NCBI GenBank assembly: GCA_900176545.1 | Contig: FWXP01000004.1 | Coordinates: 1 to 64,000 of the forward strand | Direction of reading: 5' to 3' | Length of the DNA: 64,000 nt | Source: Oscillospiraceae bacterium | Lineage (GTDB): Bacteria; Bacillota; Clostridia; Saccharofermentanales; Saccharofermentanaceae | In this document: piece after piece, positions 1 through 7,925 of the stretch | How the letters are laid out: every line of letters begins with the position of its first letter | How positions within the stretch are numbered: position 1 is the first letter of the stretch | The notes under the pieces: generated by a model | What the model saw: the letters and a program-made list of their open reading frames with translations, nothing else | The model's database searches: none | Told to the model about the DNA's origin: nothing | Made by a program: the position numbers and the translations under genes

Positions 1-273
1 GAAGAAGGCATAGATGAAACATTGACCTACATGGACTTCCCGACACAGCACTGGACCAGGATCAGAACGAACAATACTATGGAACGAGTCAATCGAGAGA
101 TAAAACGAAGAACGAGAGCGATAGGAGCATTTCCTGACGGACAGTCAGCATTAATGCTTGTATGTGCCAGACTGAGACATGTAGCATCCTCCAGTTGGGG
201 AATGAAGAAATATCTTAATATGGCACATCTGAACTATCTGGAATATACAACACTTGATGAGATAGCTAACTGA
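1..273 (+). pseudogene. IS256-family (Mutator-type) transposase, C-terminal part only
   Basis: The reading frame is open to the left edge of the window, so only the last 90 codons are visible. The segment around RTNNTMERVNREIKRRTRAI followed by a GAFP and a terminal region ending in KKYLNM is typical of the C-terminus of IS256/Mutator DDE transposases, which insert DNA by a cut-and-paste or copy-out route. The catalytic Asp-Asp-Glu region would lie mostly to the left. Whether the gene is intact cannot be judged here; it is marked as partial. The stop lies 84 bases upstream of the sirtuin start, so the right end of the element must fall in that short gap. Confidence 0.85.
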
Positions 274-299
274 CATTTAACCGATGGCTGGCCGAGCAT

Positions 300-325
300 T
301 TTGCGAAAGATTATTGACACAATCC
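300..325. repeat. Probable right terminal inverted repeat of the IS256-like element
   Basis: The stretch TTTGCGAAAGATTATTGACA and the following CAATC lies between the transposase stop and the sirtuin ribosome site. IS256-family ends commonly carry an outward TTGACA-like sequence near the tip. The left end is outside the window, so the repeat cannot be matched and the exact border is a guess. Confidence 0.35.
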
Positions 326-357
326 ATAAAGATCTTTCTTAAAGGAGGACGACAGAC

Positions 358-1095
358 ATGAGTACATACGAAGAACTGAACAAGGTCATACGCGACAGCA
401 AGCATATCGTATTTTTCGGAGGTGCGGGAGTATCTACCGAGAGCGGTATCCCCGACTTCAGATCCAAGGACGGCCTTTATAACAACAGGGACGTTCAGTT
501 CGAGAGATATACTCCCGAGTACCTGCTGTCTATCGACTGCCTTGACTACGAGCCCAAGGTCTTCTATGAGTTCTATCGCCAGAAGCTCAACGTAGAAGGT
601 ATAGAACCTAACGCAGCTCATAAGAAGCTGGCAGAGATGGAGAAGGCGGGGAAGCTCGACGGAGTCATAACACAGAACATAGACGGGCTTCACCAGAAGG
701 CGGGAAGCGTCAATGTGCAGGAAGTACACGGATCTACTCTTCGCAATTACTGCAAGAGATGCCATAAGAAATACCCTGCGGATGCGATATTCACGGCTGA
801 GGGCGACATCCCGAAATGCCACATATGCGGCGGTGTCATAAGGCCGGATGTTACTTTGTACGGAGAATCTCTTCCTACCGAAGCTTGGCGAAATGCGATA
901 AAGCTGGTTCACGGAGCGGACTGCCTCATAGTAGGCGGCACATCGCTGGTCGTTAATCCCGCAGCATCCCTTGCCATGGACTTCAGGGGAGAACATCTGG
1001 TGATAATAAACCGCGATCCCACTCCTGCCGACAGGATGGCAGAACTCGTTTTCCACGAGAGCATCTCCAAGGTATTAAGTCAGATAGAACTCTGA
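358..1095 (+). CDS. cobB: NAD-dependent protein deacylase, Sir2 family (sirtuin)
   Basis: Sirtuins remove acyl groups from lysine side chains using NAD+, releasing nicotinamide and O-acyl-ADP-ribose in the cytoplasm. The 245-residue protein has the NAD-binding motif GAGVSTESGIPDFRS at residues 22-36, TQNIDGLH at 105-112, the catalytic His124 in VHGS, and a zinc site made by Cys132, Cys135, Cys154 and Cys157. Length and motif order fit bacterial class III/U sirtuins. The ATG at 358 has AAAGGAGG seven bases upstream. The gene stands alone: the end of an IS256-like element is immediately upstream and a terminator follows. Its native promoter may have been displaced or lies under the IS. The substrate cannot be told from sequence. 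Confidence 0.95.
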   Translation: MSTYEELNKVIRDSKHIVFFGGAGVSTESGIPDFRSKDGLYNNRDVQFERYTPEYLLSIDCLDYEPKVFYEFYRQKLNVEGIEPNAAHKKLAEMEKAGKLDGVITQNIDGLHQKAGSVNVQEVHGSTLRNYCKRCHKKYPADAIFTAEGDIPKCHICGGVIRPDVTLYGESLPTEAWRNAIKLVHGADCLIVGGTSLVVNPAASLAMDFRGEHLVIINRDPTPADRMAELVFHESISKVLSQIEL

Positions 1096-1117
1096 CAGAT
1101 CATAAGATTATCAGCAA

Positions 1118-1150
1118 CGGGCTGTTCCTGAAGGAACGGCCCTTATTTTT
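1118..1150 (+). terminator. Intrinsic terminator after the sirtuin gene
   Basis: Stem GGGCTGTTCC / GGAACGGCCC with a TGAA loop (1119-1142) is followed by TTATTTTT. It separates the sirtuin gene from the lipoprotein cluster. Confidence 0.85.
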
Positions 1151-1228
1151 GTTCACAATGGAATCACAATCACATGGATTTTAAACTCATTATGACGATG
1201 ACTTAACGAATATTTAATAAAACACCGC

Positions 1229-1257
1229 TTGTTGTGCAACGTGTGTTGCGTTAGAAT
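1229..1257 (+). promoter_or_regulatory. Promoter with palindromic operator, lipoprotein gene 1
   Basis: TTGTTG (1229-1234), a 17-base spacer and TAGAAT (1252-1257). The spacer holds the palindrome GCAAC-N4-GTTGC (1236-1249), centred 9.5 bases before the -10. The same layout recurs before genes at 4014, 5292 (variant) and 6661. Confidence 0.7.
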
Positions 1258-1305
1258 CTTTCTTGTTCGGTTCAGATGATCGCCGGGCAAAGGGAGGGAT
1301 AGATA

Positions 1306-2202
1306 ATGAAGGAAATCACAAAGAAGTTGACCTGCGTGGCGATGGCCGGAGTAGTGATCGCATCTGTTGCCGGGTGCTCCGGTATCGGCGGTGGCAAAAA
1401 GAAGGTCTTGGAGGCAGTCGGAGAATATTGTGATGCCATAGTAGACCTGGATGTAAGTACGATCGAAGATCTCTCAACAGATGATCTTGAAGACGGGGAT
1501 ATCGATCTCGAGGCTGATCTTAGTTTGAATGATAAAAATATATATCACGGCTACGCGTCCGCATTCGTAAGCAGCGTAGCAGATACATTGACATATGAGA
1601 TAGATGAAGGCTCTTTATGTATAGATAAGGGAAATGCAACGGTCGATGTCAGGTTCAATATGGTAGATCACGAAGCACTGCTTGCAGATGAGGAGCTTAC
1701 CGACATCGATCTTATGCTGGATGCAATGGAGGATGCAGATACTTCTGATATCAATGTCACGCTCACACTGAAAAAGTCTGATGAAGGATGGAAGATAGAA
1801 GGATCAGCCGAGATCCTTTCTGAAGTTTATGACTTTACGAAGACAAAGGATCTTTTCTTCTTCGAACGTATAGAGAACTTAGAGATCGTCAGGATCCGAG
1901 GTATCATCGGCTTCAGTTATGAGCAAGCCCAGTATGAGATGGGGGGTGACTGGACTCTGGCGCATCATACGAGTGACTCGTATTTCGGTGTATCGATGGT
2001 CACCCAAAGATCCGGAGACTACGACGGATTTTATGCTGTCGCAATGTATAACGGAGAGGTGATCGCATACGAGCAGGACACTATTTCTCTTATATTGAGA
2101 CCTGAAGAGCTTGGAACGCTGGAAAACGGTGAATACAATTTTATGTTCTTCGATCCTGAAGGAGAACTGTACTTCGGATGTACGATCATCTCGGAAGTAT
2201 AA
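1306..2202 (+). CDS. Lipoprotein paralogue 1 (shared N-domain, Ig-like C-module)
   Basis: A 298-residue predicted lipoprotein of unknown function, first of a tandem family. Signal peptide with lipobox VAGC (Cys24), so it should be anchored on the outer face of the membrane. The shared domain (about 35-175) has the family signature YCDAIVDLDVSTIEDLS, then ADTLTYEIDEGS, a beta-rich VDVRFNMVD, a D/E-rich helix and the DEGWKIEG strand. Residues about 195-298 form a beta-rich module ending with the GEYNFMFFDPEGELYFGCTI pattern, seen also in paralogues 2, 6 and 7. The start has GGGAGGG upstream. The gene has its own operator-bearing promoter and probably reads on into paralogue 2, 74 bases downstream. 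Very acidic. Assignment to a named domain family is not claimed. Confidence 0.85.
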   Translation: MKEITKKLTCVAMAGVVIASVAGCSGIGGGKKKVLEAVGEYCDAIVDLDVSTIEDLSTDDLEDGDIDLEADLSLNDKNIYHGYASAFVSSVADTLTYEIDEGSLCIDKGNATVDVRFNMVDHEALLADEELTDIDLMLDAMEDADTSDINVTLTLKKSDEGWKIEGSAEILSEVYDFTKTKDLFFFERIENLEIVRIRGIIGFSYEQAQYEMGGDWTLAHHTSDSYFGVSMVTQRSGDYDGFYAVAMYNGEVIAYEQDTISLILRPEELGTLENGEYNFMFFDPEGELYFGCTIISEV

Positions 2203-2276
2203 GGATATAGAAAGTAAAAGATATAAGAAGATGCAACGATCAATAAGGAGCATTCGGAATTAAGGAGGTAGGGACA

Positions 2277-3734
2277 GTGAAGATTCCGGTAAAGAAGACA
2301 ACGTGTGCTTTGATGACAGGAGCAGTACTTATGTCAATGACTGGCTGCAACCTTCCGGAGAAGACAGGGAAGAAAGATGACTTAGAGAAGAGATTCCTGG
2401 AGACAACTGAAGATTACTGCGACGCAGTGAAAGAGACAGATGCGGACAAGCTCATCGATCTTTCCGCGGATGACCTGGAGGACAAGAAGGAAGATCTTGA
2501 GAATATCCTGGACTTTGACGGTGATGCATATAGTGAAGATATGGGAGCGCTCCTTTCCGCTATAGCTGATACCATAGAATATGAGATCGATGAAGATTCA
2601 CTTGAAGTTGATGAGAAAGAGGGCAAGATCGACGTTACATTTACAGTCTTCGATCACGAGAATAATGAATTTGATGACGAGGTCGACACATTAGAGGAAG
2701 CTCTGGATGCCGTAGAGGACGGAGATACATGCGAGATCAAGCTTACATTGAAGCTTGAAGATACAGATGACGGCTGGAAGGTAAAGGATACTGAAGATAT
2801 TACTTCGGATGTATACAGCTTTCTTATCATAGGAGCCGTGGACCCCGACTATACATTTGGCGTAGCTACAGTTGAGATCAATGAGGATGATGTTATCATC
2901 GCGGCTGATGACTTCTGTTATGCTATCGAGACTCTCGATGTTAACGGCATAATAACTACTTCTACGGAATTCGAGCGGATCACTGAGGCAGACCTTGGCC
3001 AGAGCTTATGCTTAACTCCCGGTGCGACATATAGCACGGATATGTGCCAGATGCTCTCTGTATTTGCAGATGCGATCTCTTATGAGATGGACGAGGACTC
3101 ACTTACTGTTGATGAGGATACGGGGACTGCTCAGATCAATGTAACATTCTACGGCCTTCAGTATTATGGTGACGGAAGCACATCAGAGGAGGATTTCGAT
3201 ACCTTTGAGGATATGCTCGACTATCTTGCAGCAGGAGAGGTTGTCGAGTACGATCTGGTACTTGAATTAGAGCTTACTGATGACGGATGGATGGTAAGCA
3301 ATCCGGAAGATGTGATCGAAGACGTTTATGGCTTCTTTATAGTGGGCTCTTTCATGCCTGATTATGAATTCGGAGCAGCAAGTGCAGTTGATCCTGATAC
3401 ACCGACGATCTCCGGATCAGAAGTTATCTGTTCCGGTCTTATATGGGTAAGCTGTGAAGATATAGATCAGACAGCGCGTACGGCAACAGCTTATGCAGAT
3501 ATAGGTTTTGGTGTCCATATCCCTTATTCACAGCCTGATGGTGTGATCGTAGATTTTACGGGATATTACACGACAATAGAGCTCAATGGTGAGCTGATCG
3601 ATACCGTGAAAGATACAGTGTGGATCGATGTGGAACCGGAGGACGGCAGCAGCATTGCAACAGGTGAGTATGTACTTACGTTCTACACTCCCGACGGTAC
3701 GGCTTATGAGTGTGTAACAGTTACGGTCCAGTGA
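2277..3734 (+). CDS. Lipoprotein paralogue 2 with duplicated N-domain
   Basis: A 485-residue lipoprotein with signal peptide ending MTGC (Cys24). It starts with GTG; AAGGAGG lies eight bases upstream. It carries two copies of the family domain: copy A at about 40-185 (YCDAVKETDADKLIDLS, then ADTIEYEIDEDS) and copy B at about 210-365 (FCYAIETLDVNGI, then ADAISYEMDEDS). Copy B is more divergent. A C-terminal Ig-like module (about 385-485) ends in GEYVLTFYTPDGTAYECVTV, matching paralogues 1, 6 and 7. No promoter like those of the other members is seen in the 74-base gap, so co-transcription with paralogue 1 is likely. Function unknown; an extracytoplasmic binding or structural role is only an inference from the lipobox and domain repetition. 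Confidence 0.85.
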   Translation: MKIPVKKTTCALMTGAVLMSMTGCNLPEKTGKKDDLEKRFLETTEDYCDAVKETDADKLIDLSADDLEDKKEDLENILDFDGDAYSEDMGALLSAIADTIEYEIDEDSLEVDEKEGKIDVTFTVFDHENNEFDDEVDTLEEALDAVEDGDTCEIKLTLKLEDTDDGWKVKDTEDITSDVYSFLIIGAVDPDYTFGVATVEINEDDVIIAADDFCYAIETLDVNGIITTSTEFERITEADLGQSLCLTPGATYSTDMCQMLSVFADAISYEMDEDSLTVDEDTGTAQINVTFYGLQYYGDGSTSEEDFDTFEDMLDYLAAGEVVEYDLVLELELTDDGWMVSNPEDVIEDVYGFFIVGSFMPDYEFGAASAVDPDTPTISGSEVICSGLIWVSCEDIDQTARTATAYADIGFGVHIPYSQPDGVIVDFTGYYTTIELNGELIDTVKDTVWIDVEPEDGSSIATGEYVLTFYTPDGTAYECVTVTVQ

Positions 3735-3762
3735 TCGTTCTGTCCATCTATACTTATTCCAC

Positions 3763-3800
3763 GATACCGGGGTGCGCTTGACGCGTGCCCCGGTATCATT
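3763..3800 (+). terminator. Hairpin after lipoprotein gene 2
   Basis: Stem GATACCGGGG / CCCCGGTATC with partly paired inner TGCGC/GCGTG (3763-3797). It is GC-rich but followed only by ATTATG, so termination may be incomplete. Confidence 0.55.
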
Positions 3801-3935
3801 ATGTCTGCATATTTCGAAACCGACATTTCGAACGGGAGTTTCCCATACGACATAGATAGTTAACACGGAAACCGCAATTGCTTTGATTGTAAAAAGAATA
3901 TGTACGCGGATTAATGGACCGTTTACAGTTTGTCC

Positions 3936-3991
3936 TTAATGTGCAACACGCGTTGCGCTATAATTCTACTTGTGCGATCGATAAAGGTCGC
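3936..3991 (+). promoter_or_regulatory. Promoter, operator and 5' stem-loop, lipoprotein gene 3
   Basis: TATAAT at 3959-3964 with the palindrome GCAACACGCGTTGC (3943-3956) just upstream; the -35 (TTAATG, 3936-3941) is weak, which suggests an activator or a relieved repressor. The probable start near 3971 is followed at once by a small stem GCGA / TCGC (3974-3991). Confidence 0.65.
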
Positions 3992-4013
3992 TCGGAATTA
4001 GGAGGTAGAGATA

Positions 4014-5147
4014 ATGAAGATTCCGGTAAAGAAAACAACATGTGCATTAATGGCAGGAGCAGTACTTATGTCAATGACAGGATGTTCGGCCCTTGCGGAT
4101 ATAACAGGCAAGTCCTCGAAGGATCCTTCCAAGGAAGTATTGTCCGCAGCTGAAGACTACTGCAAAGCGATAGCGGATGCCGATGCTGACAGCATAATCG
4201 ATCTCTCGGCTGAGGATCTCGGAGATCTTGAGGATCAGCTGAAGGATGCACTGGACTTTAGGAACGGAACTTATAGCGACGACATGGCAGGTATCCTTGA
4301 TGCTATCGCTGATACTATCGAGTATGAGATAGATGAGGATTCCCTTGAAGTAGATGCGGATAAGGGTGAGGCTTCAGTGGATGTTACGTTTACCGTTTTT
4401 GATTACCTTGATGGTGAATTCGGTGATGATGTGGATACTCTCGATGAAGCAAAGGATGCTATCGAGGATGGTGATACTACTGATATCGATATCACACTGG
4501 AGCTTGAAGAGACAGATGACGGCTGGAAGATCAATGATACCGAAGATATCACGGAGTCTGTATACGAGTTCATGATGATGGGCGCTCTTTCGCCTGACTT
4601 TTCCTTTGATGGAGCAGCAGAGCCTTCTGAAGCTGATATAAACTACGATGTTAATGTATCTGAAGTAGATCCCTACGAGACGGAGCCTGACTATACTTCA
4701 TCATATACTGATTATGATACGGATTATGACTTCGAACTCTCGATGTTAAGTATGGGATATTGGAACACCGATGAAGAGATGTATATGGCATTTGACGAAG
4801 AGTACGGTTACTGGGAGGGAACTACTTCATGGACAGATATGATCGGTGAATATGATTCCGGTGTAGGCAGCATTTCTTTCGTTCAGCCTACAGCTTCTGA
4901 CCTTGGTGAGATCTGTGTAACAGTAATATATTCCCCCGTAGCTTATGCAAATGAATCTGATGTTACGATGATCGTATACGATGTAGCTTATACCGCGACT
5001 ACAGATGCCGATGGCAACCTGGTATATCAGGTAACGATCGATGCACCGGCAGACGGATATTATACGATCTCATTTGCTCCCGACGAATCTCTTATAAGTA
5101 CTCCCGTGCTCAGTGTTACTGCAAGAGTAGGCGAGACAGCGTACTGA
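4014..5147 (+). CDS. Lipoprotein paralogue 3 (second type of C-module)
   Basis: A 377-residue lipoprotein whose signal peptide is nearly identical to that of paralogue 2 and ends MTGC (Cys24). The shared domain spans about 45-190, with YCKAIADADADSIIDLS and ADTIEYEIDEDS. A Tyr/Asp/Thr-rich linker (about 205-240) leads to a different C-terminal module (about 245-377) holding SISFVQPTASDLGEICVTV and DGYYTISFAP. This second module is shared only with paralogue 5. AGGAGGT precedes the ATG. It is transcribed from its own palindrome-bearing promoter. Function unknown. The near-identical leader and signal region compared with neighbours indicates recent tandem duplication followed by exchange of the 3' half. 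Confidence 0.85.
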   Translation: MKIPVKKTTCALMAGAVLMSMTGCSALADITGKSSKDPSKEVLSAAEDYCKAIADADADSIIDLSAEDLGDLEDQLKDALDFRNGTYSDDMAGILDAIADTIEYEIDEDSLEVDADKGEASVDVTFTVFDYLDGEFGDDVDTLDEAKDAIEDGDTTDIDITLELEETDDGWKINDTEDITESVYEFMMMGALSPDFSFDGAAEPSEADINYDVNVSEVDPYETEPDYTSSYTDYDTDYDFELSMLSMGYWNTDEEMYMAFDEEYGYWEGTTSWTDMIGEYDSGVGSISFVQPTASDLGEICVTVIYSPVAYANESDVTMIVYDVAYTATTDADGNLVYQVTIDAPADGYYTISFAPDESLISTPVLSVTARVGETAY

Positions 5148-5225
5148 GGATAGGTACAGAGTTTCCGATTGAAAATGATCTGTGTATGAGGATCAATGGA
5201 TAGTTAACAGTCTGTTTGCGATTTA

Positions 5226-5271
5226 TAACGTTCGTTAACTCATAATGCCTATTGTGCGTCGGACAAGACGC
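5226..5271 (+). promoter_or_regulatory. Promoter, variant operator and 5' stem-loop, lipoprotein gene 4
   Basis: Variant palindrome TAACG-TT-CGTTA (5226-5237) with the same 9.5-base distance from its centre to the -10 CATAAT (5241-5246). Just past the expected start comes stem GCGTC / GACGC (5256-5260, 5267-5271) with a GGACAA loop. Confidence 0.55.
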
Positions 5272-5291
5272 GAATAAGGAGGTAATTCATA

Positions 5292-6425
5292 GTGGAAACA
5301 AACATCAAGAAGACAGCATGCGCAGTTATTGCCGGCACGGTATTCTTTGCAATGACGGGCTGTTCGGCAGCTGCCAAGTCTGGTGAGGAGACCACCTCAA
5401 AGGATCCTTCCGAAGAAGTAATGGAAGTGGCGGAAGATTACTGCAAGGCACTGGCGGATACGGATGCGGATAAGATCATCGATCTGTCTTCCGATGACCT
5501 GGGTGATCTGGAGGATCAGATTAGAGAGCTCCTGGATCTTGACTCAGGTGCATACAGTGATGATATGTCCGGTATCCTTCATGCTATCGCAGATACTATC
5601 GAGTATGAGATAGATGAGGATTCTCTCGCAGTAGATGAGGAGAAGGGTGAGGCATCAGTAGATGTTACGTTCGATATGTTCGATTACGTATCTAACGATT
5701 TTACGGAAGATGTGGATACCCTAGAAGAGGCACAGGAAGCTATCGCTGACGGAGAGAAGACGACGGTCGAGCTTACCCTGGAGCTGGAAGAGACAGATGA
5801 CGGCTGGAAAGTAACAGGTACAGATGATGTTTTGGATGCCGTATACGACTTCATGATAATGGGCGCATTGGCACCTGATTTTACATATGACGGAGCTGAT
5901 GTATCTACTACGGTCGAGACCGGTGTTCCCGATGCATCTGATGCAACTGCAGACGTTTCAATATCAGATGACGAACCTCTCTTGAGCTACATAGACAGGG
6001 ATTGGTTTGAGGTGGTTGGCTACTACGGCGATGTAGAATTCGATCCCTCATATATCGTGCGTCTCGATTATTCCGATCACTATGTTGAATTCAGCGGTTC
6101 ATATCTCAGCTGTGTCGACGATTGGGATTTTGAGAGACATACAGGTTATGTAGATTCATCTTCGTATACATACTTCGAGATAGCAGTTCTCCCCCAGTCG
6201 GATATCGATGATCCTGACTATACCGGATTTGCATTTGTTATTGAACATGACGATACGATTGAGATCAGGGATGTATCAGATATGGATGCAACTTCGATGT
6301 CAGATCTCGGTATTACGGTATCCGCAGAGGACTTCGGCGGAGATGCCTGGACAGGAAGCTATGTGATCTCACTGACTGATCCTTTGGGACGTACGGTCTG
6401 GCAGGCACATATACAGGTAGAATAA
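5292..6425 (+). CDS. Lipoprotein paralogue 4
   Basis: A 377-residue lipoprotein starting with GTG; TAAGGAGGT lies upstream. The signal peptide ends MTGC (Cys24). The shared domain (about 50-195) has YCKALADTDADKIIDLS and ADTIEYEIDEDS and is close to that of paralogue 3. The C-terminal region (about 220-377) is longer than in paralogues 1 and 6, rich in Tyr/Asp, and ends with a GSYVISLTDPLGRTVWQAHI pattern that resembles the ending of the first C-module type. It has its own promoter with a variant operator and is followed by a terminator. Function unknown; membrane-anchored extracellular location is expected. Confidence 0.85.
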   Translation: METNIKKTACAVIAGTVFFAMTGCSAAAKSGEETTSKDPSEEVMEVAEDYCKALADTDADKIIDLSSDDLGDLEDQIRELLDLDSGAYSDDMSGILHAIADTIEYEIDEDSLAVDEEKGEASVDVTFDMFDYVSNDFTEDVDTLEEAQEAIADGEKTTVELTLELEETDDGWKVTGTDDVLDAVYDFMIMGALAPDFTYDGADVSTTVETGVPDASDATADVSISDDEPLLSYIDRDWFEVVGYYGDVEFDPSYIVRLDYSDHYVEFSGSYLSCVDDWDFERHTGYVDSSSYTYFEIAVLPQSDIDDPDYTGFAFVIEHDDTIEIRDVSDMDATSMSDLGITVSAEDFGGDAWTGSYVISLTDPLGRTVWQAHIQVE

Positions 6426-6452
6426 GAGGATAGATATAGATATATAAGAATG

Positions 6453-6494
6453 AAGAACGGGTATCCTTCAGGTGGAGGGTGCCCGTTCTTATTA
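6453..6494 (+). terminator. Terminator after lipoprotein gene 4
   Basis: Stem AAGAACGGG (6453-6461) / CCCGTTCTT (6482-6490) with a partly paired inner section, followed by ATTAT. Confidence 0.65.
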
Positions 6495-6592
6495 TCTGTA
6501 CACGGATAGTTTACAAGGAAACCACAAATGCTTTGATTGTAAAGATATTATGTCCGTGTCTTTATAAACCGTTAATAGTTTGTCCCCAATAT

Positions 6593-6639
6593 GCAACTGT
6601 TGTTGCACTATAATTCTACTTGTGCGATTCAAGAGCACA
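6593..6639 (+). promoter_or_regulatory. Promoter, operator and 5' stem-loop, lipoprotein gene 5
   Basis: Palindrome GCAAC-TGTT-GTTGC (6593-6606) precedes TATAAT (6609-6614) with spacing identical to genes 1 and 3. No clear -35. The -10 and following TCTACTTGTGCGAT are identical to gene 3. Stem TGTGC / GCACA (6621-6625, 6635-6639) starts at the expected transcript 5' end. Confidence 0.65.
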
Positions 6640-6660
6640 TTGGAATAAGGAGGTAGATAT

Positions 6661-7686
6661 ATGAAAATTCCAATCAAGAAGACTACATGTGCAGCATTAG
6701 CAGGAGCACTTCTCTTATCGATGAGCGGTTGCTCATCTCTTCCGGCAGGAAACTCAACTGAAGATGTAAATGATGCGGGTGACGCATTTGCAAAGGCACT
6801 TGCCGATTGTGACCTGGATAAGATGGCTAAAGTATCCGTAGAGGATTTTGAGGATGACACCAAGGATTGGGCGGAACTTTTAGAATTTGACGAAGGCGAC
6901 AAGTACGATGCCAATGCGGCGAAGTTCGCAGATGCAGTAGCAGATACCATCGCTTATGAGATCGACGAGGATTCCGCGGAGATCGACAAGGATGAGGCAA
7001 CAGTAGAAGTGACCTTCACTATAGCTGATTATGACACGGTCCTTGACGGATACTACTACGATGTTGATGAGATGATAGATGCACTGGGTGATGCCGATGA
7101 AGTCGAGATAAAGATCACACTGGAGTTATCCGAAGTAGACGGGGAGTGGCTCGTTACCAATTACGGAGATGCCATGGACGATGTATACGGATTTACGGAT
7201 ATCAGAGATCTTATGTTCGAAGCAGAGTACTTCGATAACTACGATCCTTATACAGATCCCGGATATACTTTTGAGATCGACTTTGAAAGTGAGCTCTCAG
7301 GACCTTCTTACGGATATACCGCCGATACCCAGGAGATGTACGATGCTTTTATCGGGGAGCAGGCATATTTTGAAGGAGCAGGAAGCGAGGCCGTATTTGC
7401 ATCCGGTACGAGCAGCATCATATTCGTTCAGCCTTCATCGGCTGATCTTGGAACAGCATGCTTCACTGTTGAGTATTCTGCCGTAAGTCAGTGTGATTAT
7501 CCTGATACGGAGCTTCTCTTCGTAGGCGATATCGATCCCGTTATCGATGAGAACGGAAACGTATCATACCAGCTGGAGATCGAAGGGCCCGATGACGGTT
7601 ATTACCATATCGAGGTAAGTCCCAGCATCGGCTACTCATGTGACCCTGTAGTAGAAGCTACATGTCGAGTAGGAGATGCAGCATAA
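6661..7686 (+). CDS. Lipoprotein paralogue 5 (second type of C-module)
   Basis: A 341-residue lipoprotein with signal peptide MKIPIKKTTCAALAGALLLS ending in MSGC (Cys24). The shared domain (about 35-175) has FAKALADCDLDKMAKVS and ADTIAYEIDEDS. After a short linker, residues about 195-341 match the C-module of paralogue 3, with SIIFVQPSSADLGTACFTV and DGYYHIEVSP. AAGGAGGT precedes the ATG. The promoter is nearly the same as that of paralogue 3, so the two probably respond to the same signal. Function unknown. Two cysteines in the C-module (in QCDYP and SCDP) are absent from paralogue 3. Confidence 0.85.
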   Translation: MKIPIKKTTCAALAGALLLSMSGCSSLPAGNSTEDVNDAGDAFAKALADCDLDKMAKVSVEDFEDDTKDWAELLEFDEGDKYDANAAKFADAVADTIAYEIDEDSAEIDKDEATVEVTFTIADYDTVLDGYYYDVDEMIDALGDADEVEIKITLELSEVDGEWLVTNYGDAMDDVYGFTDIRDLMFEAEYFDNYDPYTDPGYTFEIDFESELSGPSYGYTADTQEMYDAFIGEQAYFEGAGSEAVFASGTSSIIFVQPSSADLGTACFTVEYSAVSQCDYPDTELLFVGDIDPVIDENGNVSYQLEIEGPDDGYYHIEVSPSIGYSCDPVVEATCRVGDAA

Positions 7687-7743
7687 CATAAGCCAATGTC
7701 AAAGTATGGATAGGGGAGAGGAAGGATAGTCTTCCAAGACTGG

Positions 7744-7790
7744 AGGGGATGTTCCAAAGTGAAGCGATTCACCAAGGGACGTCCCCTTAT
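7744..7790 (+). terminator. Long hairpin after lipoprotein gene 5
   Basis: Outer arms AGGGGATGTTCC / GGGACGTCCCCT pair with GU wobbles, and an inner GTGAA-GCGA-TTCAC stem continues the helix. Followed by TATCTCTTT. Terminator-like, with a weak U tract. Confidence 0.55.
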
Positions 7791-7842
7791 CTCTTTGTAT
7801 GTACCACTTTAACAAATCGGAGTTATTCCGAGCTCTTCCGAA

Positions 7843-7904
7843 TTGGTGAGTAAAGTCGACGGGAATAATATATAATCATCGTTAACCACGAGTGGAAATC
7901 GTGG
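7843..7904 (+). promoter_or_regulatory. Promoter region and 5' stem-loop, lipoprotein gene 6
   Basis: TTGGTG (7843-7848), 17 bases, TAATAT (7866-7871); an overlapping TATAAT at 7871-7876 is an alternative -10. It lacks the GCAAC palindrome of its neighbours. A stem CCACGA / TCGTGG (7886-7891, 7899-7904) lies in the leader. Confidence 0.45.
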
Positions 7905-7925
7905 CGGAATAAGGAGGATATTAAG

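Noticed and set aside
314-342. Hybrid promoter from the outward TTGACA at the IS256-like end
   Set aside because: Seventeen bases on, only TCTTAA is found, and a transcript there would start inside the ribosome site of the sirtuin.
277-1056. 259-codon open frame on the minus strand opposite the sirtuin gene
   Set aside because: No ribosome site and no recognisable domains; the plus strand clearly encodes a sirtuin with all motifs.
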